DNA of 64,000 nucleotides from JBBRMW01 sp965246845 (GTDB lineage Bacteria > Chloroflexota > Anaerolineae > Aggregatilineales > UBA2796). The notes beneath the pieces are model-generated. The model saw only the letters and a program-made list of their open reading frames with translations. It was not told the DNA's origin and made no database searches. Where the stretch lies: positions 62,001 to 126,000 of the forward strand of contig CBDFFR010000014.1 of NCBI GenBank assembly GCA_965246845.1, written 5' to 3'. A program made the translations under genes and the position numbers. Within the stretch, counting starts at the first letter, position 1; each line of letters begins with the position of its first letter. This document shows, piece after piece, positions 33,892 to 40,295 of this stretch.

Positions 33892-34655
33892 CAGGCTTCA
33901 CCCAGATAGGCTTCGATCACCGCCGGGTCGCTCTGGACGGCTTCTGGCGCACCGAGCGCGATCAGCTTGCCGAAATTCAGCACGGCGATCTGGTTGCAAA
34001 TGCCCATCACCAGCGGGACGTGATGCTCGATCAGCAAAATCGTCAGGTTGAATTGCTCGCGAATGGCCTTGATGAACTGGCTCAGGTCGCCTTTTTCGTT
34101 GGTGTTCATCCCGGCGGCAGGTTCATCAAGCAGCAGCATTTCCGGCTTGAGCGCGAGCGCCCGCGCGATTTCCAGCCGCCGCTGGTCGCCATACGGGAAG
34201 TTGCGCGCCTTGACGTGCGAACGGTCCGCGAGGCCGACCAGATCGAGCAGGTCAAAAGCGGCTTCGCGGGTCGCGCGCTCTTCGGCAGGCGAGGGCGGCA
34301 GGCCGACGACGCTTTGTAGAAAATTGCTGCGCTGGTGCAGGTGGCGCGCAATCATCACGTTTTGCAGCGCGGAGAGGTTGCCGAAGAGCCGAATGTTCTG
34401 GAAGGTACGCGCCATCTTCCGCGCGGCGATCTGGTGCGGCGGCTGCCCGGTGATGTCCTTGCCCTTGTGGATGAGCCGCCCGGCGGAAGGCGTCGTCAGC
34501 CCGGTTACGATGTTGAACATCGTCGTTTTGCCCGCGCCGTTGGGACCGATCAACCCGAAGATTTCACCCGGTTCGATGGCAAAACTCACGTCGTCAATGG
34601 CTTTCAGGCCGCCGAAATTGCGCGAAATGCCCTTCACCTCAAGCAGCGCGCTCAT
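33891..34655 (-). CDS. livG: branched-chain amino acid ABC transporter ATPase LivG
   Basis: The 254-residue protein is the partner ATPase: Walker A GPNGAGKTTMFN, the LivG-type degenerate signature PYGDQRRLEIARAL in place of LSGG, Walker B LLLDEPAAGMN and the switch LLIEHHVPLVM. The start at 34655 overlaps the stop of livM by 4 bases; an in-frame start 20 codons upstream would lie inside livM. It forms a heterodimer with LivF under the LivHM permease. Confidence 0.94.
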   Translation of the reverse strand: MSALLEVKGISRNFGGLKAIDDVSFAIEPGEIFGLIGPNGAGKTTMFNIVTGLTTPSAGRLIHKGKDITGQPPHQIAARKMARTFQNIRLFGNLSALQNVMIARHLHQRSNFLQSVVGLPPSPAEERATREAAFDLLDLVGLADRSHVKARNFPYGDQRRLEIARALALKPEMLLLDEPAAGMNTNEKGDLSQFIKAIREQFNLTILLIEHHVPLVMGICNQIAVLNFGKLIALGAPEAVQSDPAVIEAYLGEA

Positions 34656-35620
34656 GGCTGCACCTTCACAATGGGCGCACGCGCCATATCCGTTTTGCGG
34701 CGGCGCGCGAACCACTCCGGCGTGATCAAGCCCTGCGGGAAGGCGACCGCACCGAGCGTGATCAGCACCCCGAAAATGATCAGGCGGCTATCTGCAATCA
34801 GCTTGCTCACCGCGACGGGCAAACCAGGTATCCCGGATGCCGCGCGCAGCACTTCCGGGAGCGCGGTCAGGAGCAACCCGCCCGCGACCGGACCGAGGAC
34901 CGTGCGCGAGCCGCCGACCAGCACGAACGCAAGGATCAGGATGCTTGAGTCGAACGTCCCGAAGGATGGATTCCAGGTGTTGTTGAGGTGCGCGCTGATC
35001 GCCCCGGCGATGCCCGCGACGATCCCGCCGAGGACGAAGGCGAGGACCTTGTAATGCGTCGGGTTGATCCCGATGGTTGATGCGGCGAGTTCGTCTTCGC
35101 GGATTGCCGTCAATGCGCGCCCGGCGCGAACCCGTTCGAGTCGATAGACGAAGAACATTACGAAGAGCAGGACCGGACCCGCCAGCAGGATATACCCAAA
35201 TTTGGTCGGGAACGGCTGCGGGATGTTTTCAATACCGGGCTGGCCTTTCGTAATATCGACAAAGACTATCGCGCTCACGCGCACGATCTCCACAAAGGAA
35301 ATGGTCGCGAGGGCGAGGAAAATCCCGCGCAGACGCAGCACGATCCGGCCAATGATGAACGCGAGAAGCCCGCACAGCGTCGCCGCGATGAACATTTCGA
35401 GCAGCAGCAGCGCGACCGGATACAGATTTTCGCCATAGACCGCATCCCGAAAATTCTGCGTAGAGAGCAGCCCGCCGACGTAGCCACCAATCGCGTAAAA
35501 GCCCGGACTGGCGAGCGAGAGCTGCCCGGCCATCAGCGGCAGATACAAACTCAAGGCGAGCAGCGCGGCGATTAGCATGGTAATTATCGTGAAGCCGTAG
35601 GTGCGGATGAAATCGGCCAT
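34652..35620 (-). CDS. livM: branched-chain amino acid ABC permease LivM
   Basis: The 322-residue protein has about nine to ten membrane helices and the permease motif ALTAIREDELAASTIGINPTHYK (the coupling loop contacts the ATPase) at about residues 185-207, with the LivM-type GAISAHLNNTWNP after it. It forms the transmembrane pore with LivH. It begins 4 bases after the livH stop. Confidence 0.93.
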   Translation of the reverse strand: MADFIRTYGFTIITMLIAALLALSLYLPLMAGQLSLASPGFYAIGGYVGGLLSTQNFRDAVYGENLYPVALLLLEMFIAATLCGLLAFIIGRIVLRLRGIFLALATISFVEIVRVSAIVFVDITKGQPGIENIPQPFPTKFGYILLAGPVLLFVMFFVYRLERVRAGRALTAIREDELAASTIGINPTHYKVLAFVLGGIVAGIAGAISAHLNNTWNPSFGTFDSSILILAFVLVGGSRTVLGPVAGGLLLTALPEVLRAASGIPGLPVAVSKLIADSRLIIFGVLITLGAVAFPQGLITPEWFARRRKTDMARAPIVKVQP

Positions 35621-35624
35621 GCGG

Positions 35625-36596
35625 CTACACCTTTTGCACGAGCGAACGGCCCAGAATTCCCTGTGGGCGCACGAGCAGGATAATAAACAAAATCAGAAAG
35701 GGGATCGCTTCGCGCAGGCCACCATATTGCGAGGGCAAGAACGCGGGCAGCACCGCTTCCGCAAGGCCGATCACGATCCCGCCGACAATCGCGCCGGGGA
35801 TGTTGCCGAGACCGCCGAGGACAATCACGGCCAGCCCTTTCAGGCCGTAGGTAATTCCAAAGTATGGACCCGCGACGCTCACCGGGACCGCGACCAGCGC
35901 GCCCGATACCGCGCCGAGGACGCCGCTCAGGAAAAAGGTCAGCAAGATCAAGCGGTCCGGGTTAATCCCTAACAGGCTGGCCGTTACCGTATCTTCGGAG
36001 ATCGCTTGCAGCGCCTTCCCGACCTTCGTGCGGGTGATGAACAGCGTCAGCAGCACCATAATCAATATTGAAACAAGAAAAATGATAATTTGCGTGGTGC
36101 GAATCAGGATGCGCCCATCGAGGCCGAGCGCGGGCGCAAAGTTGATGTTGTTGGGCAGCGGTCCGAAGGGATCGCGTGGATAAGTATATGGCTCCGCGCC
36201 GACGAGGACCTGAATGATATTCACAATCGCGACCGTCACGCCGAGGCTGGAAACCAGCGTGAGCAGCGGGTCCGCGCCTTTGCTGCGCAGTGGACGGAAG
36301 GCGATCCGCTCGATGACAACCGCGACCAGCCCGGCCAGCAGCGCACCGAATAGCAATGCCAGCGGGAATGGCAGAGAGAGCGGCAAGCCCTGCTCTGCGA
36401 GGATGCCGTTGAAGCCGAAACGCGACCCGGTAAACACATACGTGAAGTACGCGCCGAGCGTGAAGATCGCGCCGTGTGCGAAGTTGATCACGCGCAGGAT
36501 CGAAAAGATCAGCGTGTAACCCAGCGCAAAGATCGCGTATACGCTCCCGATGGCGACGCCATTCAGTATATTTTGGATCAGCAGCGTGAGACTCAT
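35625..36596 (-). CDS. livH: branched-chain amino acid ABC permease LivH
   Basis: The 323-residue protein has about eight membrane helices, starts MSLTLLIQNILNGVAIGSVYA, and contains the LivH coupling motif KVGKALQAISEDTVTASLLGIN (about residues 190-211) and the GGLGNIPGAIVGGIVIGLAE segment. I chose the ATG at 36596; an in-frame start at 36659 would read into the AT-rich leader. The 168-base gap to livK holds family A palindromes, so livH may be expressed at a lower level than livK. Confidence 0.93.
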   Translation of the reverse strand: MSLTLLIQNILNGVAIGSVYAIFALGYTLIFSILRVINFAHGAIFTLGAYFTYVFTGSRFGFNGILAEQGLPLSLPFPLALLFGALLAGLVAVVIERIAFRPLRSKGADPLLTLVSSLGVTVAIVNIIQVLVGAEPYTYPRDPFGPLPNNINFAPALGLDGRILIRTTQIIIFLVSILIMVLLTLFITRTKVGKALQAISEDTVTASLLGINPDRLILLTFFLSGVLGAVSGALVAVPVSVAGPYFGITYGLKGLAVIVLGGLGNIPGAIVGGIVIGLAEAVLPAFLPSQYGGLREAIPFLILFIILLVRPQGILGRSLVQKV

Positions 36597-36647
36597 TGAA
36601 AGGGTGTTTTTTCTTGAATAAACCAAAAACTGGTAGGGTTGTTCAGG

Positions 36648-36760
36648 TAGGGCAGACACATAGGTCCGCCCCTACACCGGAGCGCGTATTGTATGGCGTA
36701 GGGGTCGGGCTTAACCAACCCATCTGGAAGAACCGGGCGGGTCAAGCCCGGCCCCTACAG
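36648..36760. repeat. family A palindromes between livK and livH (three units)
   Basis: Units at about 36648-36676, 36698-36723 and 36734-36760 have stems built from GGGCAGAC/GTCCGCCC, GGGTCGG/CCAACCC and CCGGGCGG/CCCGGCCC. They lie inside a transport operon directly after the binding-protein gene. Confidence 0.75.
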
Positions 36761-36764
36761 TGGT

Positions 36765-38060
36765 TTATTTTGCGGCGGCGGCGAACGTCTTCACAAGCAC
36801 AAATTCGCCCGTCTTGCCATCGGCGGCCATCTTGATTTGCGCTACATAGAATGCAGTCTGCACGAGTTCGCCGCCTGCGACATCTCCCTTGTCATTCTTC
36901 ACCTTTGTAAAGGAGATTTTACCAAGCGGTGTGTCAAAGGTCCCCGCCTGGATTTCGTCATTGAGGGCTTTACGCAGCGCTGCGAGTCCCTTCAGATCGA
37001 GCGTGTTGCCCTTCGTCTGGAGCGCGGTGAGCGCGTCAACGACGATCTGTACGCAGGAGAATGCCTGCCCGGTGAATTGCGGCGGGTTGATACGCCCTGT
37101 CGTGTCGCGAAATGCTTTCACGAACCCCTTGTTAATGGGATTATCAAGGCCGCCGCTGTACGCTTGTGCGATCAGCACGCCGTCGCACTTGTCCTGACAG
37201 ACCGGGAACATATTCGCCGTATTCAGGCCGTTGCCGCCGATGATCAGCCCCTTGAAATCGAGTTCGCGAAGCTGCTTGACGAGGTTGCCACCATCAACCG
37301 CGAGGCCGGAGATGATCACGAGGTCCGGCTTCGTATCGAGCGCCGCGCCGATCTGCGTGGTGAAATCCTTGTCCTTGACGGAGAAGGTCTGCACCGTCGT
37401 TACCGTCATGCCAAGTCCCTTTGCGCCGTTCTGGAAGACGGTCGTTTCGCTGGTGCTGAATACGTCGTCCTGTGCATAGAAGACTGCAACATTCTTGATA
37501 TTCGGGTTGAGGTCCTTCGCGACGACGACCGCGTTTGTGGCATACGCGGCCACAGGCGCGGAAACGCGCGTGACAAACTGGCCGATTTGCGGGATGCCCG
37601 CCGCTGTATTCGAGGGCGCGAGGACCGGGACGCCCGCCGTATTCGCCACCGGGTCGGCGGCGCGTGCCTGCGTGGATAGCGTCGGACCGACAATCGCGAC
37701 GACGTTGGCATTGATCAGCGAATTGAAGGCGTTGACAGCGGTTTCCGGCGCGCCAGCGGCGTCCTGATAGACCAGCTTGATCGGACGCCCGTTCACGCCA
37801 CCACGATCATTGAAAAACTTTTCGGCAATCTGCGCGCCGACAACCTGCTCCTGGCCGAGCAGCGCGGTATCGGAAGTCTGCGCGACGGCAATCCCAATCG
37901 GGATAGGCTCACCGGAGAGCGCCTGCATGGTCCCGGCCATCGTCGCTGCGGCAGTGGATTGTGCAGCACGGGTCGGGACGCTGGCGGAACTCATCAACGC
38001 GGCAGTGGCGATGACGACGGCGCTTAGAAGAGCAAACAAACGCGAAGAAGTGGGTCTCAT
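36765..38060 (-). CDS. livK: branched-chain amino acid ABC binding protein LivJ/LivK
   Basis: The 431-residue protein has a signal peptide (MRPTSSRLFALLSAVVIATAALMSS) and a type I periplasmic-binding fold: IPIGIAVAQTSDTALLG, FFNDRGGVNGRPIKLVYQD, IVGPTLSTQARAADP and VPVLAPSN. It delivers branched-chain amino acids or related ligands to LivHMGF. I chose the ATG at 38060; an in-frame TTG at 38078 is less likely. It is the first gene of the minus-strand operon and is divergent from the amine oxidase gene across a 236-base region. Confidence 0.93.
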   Translation of the reverse strand: MRPTSSRLFALLSAVVIATAALMSSASVPTRAAQSTAAATMAGTMQALSGEPIPIGIAVAQTSDTALLGQEQVVGAQIAEKFFNDRGGVNGRPIKLVYQDAAGAPETAVNAFNSLINANVVAIVGPTLSTQARAADPVANTAGVPVLAPSNTAAGIPQIGQFVTRVSAPVAAYATNAVVVAKDLNPNIKNVAVFYAQDDVFSTSETTVFQNGAKGLGMTVTTVQTFSVKDKDFTTQIGAALDTKPDLVIISGLAVDGGNLVKQLRELDFKGLIIGGNGLNTANMFPVCQDKCDGVLIAQAYSGGLDNPINKGFVKAFRDTTGRINPPQFTGQAFSCVQIVVDALTALQTKGNTLDLKGLAALRKALNDEIQAGTFDTPLGKISFTKVKNDKGDVAGGELVQTAFYVAQIKMAADGKTGEFVLVKTFAAAAK

Positions 38061-38186
38061 CGTGGTGCATAACCTCAATATTCAAACCAAAGTGAATTCT
38101 GTCGGACGGTCACAACTATAGCGCAAGGCGGCGCGCTTGCGCTACTGCTATCCCGAGAGGCGGGCGCGGCTTGGCACTGTCCAATG

Positions 38187-38214
38187 CGCGGGCGGACCGA
38201 TGTGTCCGCCCGCG
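38187..38214. repeat. family A palindrome, single unit
   Basis: GCGCGGGCGGACCGATG... closes on GTCCGCCCGCGC; this is the longest perfect stem of the family. It sits in the shared upstream region of livK and the amine oxidase. Confidence 0.8.
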
Positions 38215-38296
38215 CAGATTTCACCCAACCGCACAGTTGCGCGCCGCGCGGTTCCGGTCCACAATCTGCCGCCACTATTTGCGGAGATACTACGTG

Positions 38297-39889
38297 ATGG
38301 CGCACACCCCATTTTTTGCAACCCTGCGGCGTTCGCTGCGCATTGCCGCGACGCTTGAACGGCAGGGACTTTCGACGGGCGAAGGTTTGGAGCGAATTGA
38401 GATCGCGGCGGGGCTGTCGCGCCGTGACTTTATGAAGACGGCGGGACTCGCGGCAGCCGGAGCCGCATTCGCGCCGGATATTGCGCGCTTCGCAGCGAAT
38501 ATTAATGCCGCAACCGCGCCGAACGTCGTCATCGTCGGGGCAGGCGTCGCTGGATTAACCGCTGCCTATCGGCTTGGACGTGCGGGCGTGAAGGCGCGCG
38601 TCTTCGAGGCGAGCAAGCGCGTCGGCGGGCGCATGGAAACCAGTCGCGGCAACTTTCCCGGTGGTCAAATTGCGGAAAAGGGCGGGGAGTTCATCGACAG
38701 CGGGCATGACGCGCTGCTTGGTATCGCAGGCGAACTCGGCCTCGGCCTCGCGGATTTGGCCGCCGCCGATAAAGGGCTGACCGATGAATTGTTCTACTTC
38801 GGCGGCAGCCTCTACAAATCGGATGACCTGCTTGAAGATTTTCGCGCCGTCGCGAAGGCGGCTGCCGACGATTTGGAACCCTTCGGTGATAAGACCATCG
38901 ATTACAAGACGCCGAACGGCGGCGAAGCACTGGATAACCTGAGCATTGCGGCGTGGTTCGACAAGCACGACATCAAGGGGACCATCCGCGATATGCTGAC
39001 GGTCGCCTACACGGGCGAATATGGTCTTGAAATCGGGGAGCAGAGTTCGCTCAACCTGCTCACGCTGATCGGCAGCGGCGAAGAGAAAATTGACCTGTTT
39101 GGCGAGAGCGACGAGCGCTACCACATTCGTGGCGGCAACGATCAGGTCCCGACACGCCTCAACCAGCGTATCCCGCGCCCGGTCGAACTCGAACAGGTCC
39201 TGGAAGCCATCGCCCCCGGTACGAACGGTGGCTATACGCTCACCTTCCGCAAGGGCGCGACCGCGACCGATGTGCAGGCCGACGCGGTGATCCTGACGAT
39301 CCCGTTCACCACCTTGCGCAAGGTGGATGTCTCCAAACTGGACCTGCCCGCCGCGAAGCTGAACGCGATCAACAATCTTGGCTATGGTGCGAGCAGCAAG
39401 GTCATGGCCGGATTCAAAACGCGCGTGTGGAAGCAGCAAAAATCGACGGGCAGCGTCTACACCGATTTGCCGTTCGAGCAGAGTTGGGAAACGGTCCGCT
39501 ATCAGGGCGGGACGCGCGGCATCCTGACGGATTTCTTCGGCGGGGATAAAGCGCTCGCAATTCTTGATGTGGACGGCGCGCAGGCAGCGGCAGATTTCGC
39601 GAAACAGCTTGAGGTTATCTACAAGGGCGCGCAGGCGGCATTCGACCCGGCAGCGGTCCTCGTCGCGGATTGGCCGCGCCAGCCCTTCGCGCTGGGTGGC
39701 TATTCATGCTGGAAGGTCGGGCAGTTTACGACGGTCAAGGGCGCGGAACCGGAGCCGGTCGGTAAGCTGTTCTTCGCGGGCGAACACACCAGCGCGGATT
39801 ATCAAGGGTATATGAATGGCGGCGTGGAGAGCGGGGAGCGCGCGGTCGCGGAGCTGCTTGAGGCGGTAGGACTCACCAAAGCAAAATAA
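38297..39889 (+). CDS. Tat-exported flavin-containing amine (amino acid) oxidase
   Basis: The 530-residue protein has a twin-arginine signal (SRRDFMKTAG, about residues 41-50, followed by a hydrophobic Ala/Gly stretch), the FAD dinucleotide fold VVIVGAGVAGLTAAYRLGRAG with Glu in VFEAS, the GG-doublet RVGGRME, and the C-terminal FAD motif LFFAGEHTSADYQGYMNGGVESGERA. It belongs to the flavin monoamine oxidase/L-amino acid oxidase family, which gives aldehyde or keto acid, ammonia and hydrogen peroxide. Divergence from the liv operon favours an amino acid substrate; this is inference. The ATG at 38297 has a GGAGAT ribosome site. Confidence 0.88.
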   Translation: MAHTPFFATLRRSLRIAATLERQGLSTGEGLERIEIAAGLSRRDFMKTAGLAAAGAAFAPDIARFAANINAATAPNVVIVGAGVAGLTAAYRLGRAGVKARVFEASKRVGGRMETSRGNFPGGQIAEKGGEFIDSGHDALLGIAGELGLGLADLAAADKGLTDELFYFGGSLYKSDDLLEDFRAVAKAAADDLEPFGDKTIDYKTPNGGEALDNLSIAAWFDKHDIKGTIRDMLTVAYTGEYGLEIGEQSSLNLLTLIGSGEEKIDLFGESDERYHIRGGNDQVPTRLNQRIPRPVELEQVLEAIAPGTNGGYTLTFRKGATATDVQADAVILTIPFTTLRKVDVSKLDLPAAKLNAINNLGYGASSKVMAGFKTRVWKQQKSTGSVYTDLPFEQSWETVRYQGGTRGILTDFFGGDKALAILDVDGAQAAADFAKQLEVIYKGAQAAFDPAAVLVADWPRQPFALGGYSCWKVGQFTTVKGAEPEPVGKLFFAGEHTSADYQGYMNGGVESGERAVAELLEAVGLTKAK

Positions 39890-39914
39890 TCTGTATCAAT
39901 CAACCCGCGCATCT

Positions 39915-39940
39915 GAAGGGGCGGACCGATGTGTCCGCCC
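39915..39940. repeat. family A palindrome, single unit
   Basis: GAAGGGGCGGACCGATG... ends GTCCGCCC. It lies between the convergent amine oxidase and antitoxin-like genes, in terminator position. Confidence 0.7.
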
Positions 39941-39948
39941 TATCTTTT

Positions 39949-40260
39949 TCAATCGAGTTCTGTATCAGCGTCCCCGCGCCGTACCGCTTCGATCTCTGCT
40001 TTGATTTCGTCTTCGGTCATGCGTGGTTCAATCTCGCTAAATGCTTCTGCCATTTGGCGAAACTCAAGGAACGCCTCGCGTCGGTCGAGGTCCGCTTGAG
40101 TGACTTCAATGCTCGACCCGTTTGCACCATTCACAGGACCCTTGCGCGCAGTCTCCGCTTTCAGAAACCGCGCTATCGTCTAGTTGTTCAGGGCATCCAG
40201 CTTGCGCCCGTCCTGCACCACATCTTCGGGAAGTTCAAGCGTGATTGGCACCGTGTTCAT
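39949..40260 (-). pseudogene. antitoxin-like small protein split by an in-frame TAG
   Basis: Reading from an ATG at 40260 gives MNTVPITLELPEDVVQDGRK and six more residues, then a TAG at 40182-40180 (codon 27). The same frame then continues without a further stop to 39949: TIARFLKAETARKG, later LDRREAFLEFRQMAEAF and the end MTEDEIKAEIEAVRRGDAD. The joined reading (103 residues) looks like one antitoxin of the kind encoded before PIN toxins: a beta strand and ELPED start, a short helix and an Asp/Glu-rich tail. A GTG at 40134 could restart a 61-residue C-terminal piece. No toxin gene follows. It lies 35 bases after the STAND gene stop, same strand. Confidence 0.6.
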
Positions 40261-40295
40261 GCGTCGCGATCTCCAATACTCTTGATGAAATTGTA

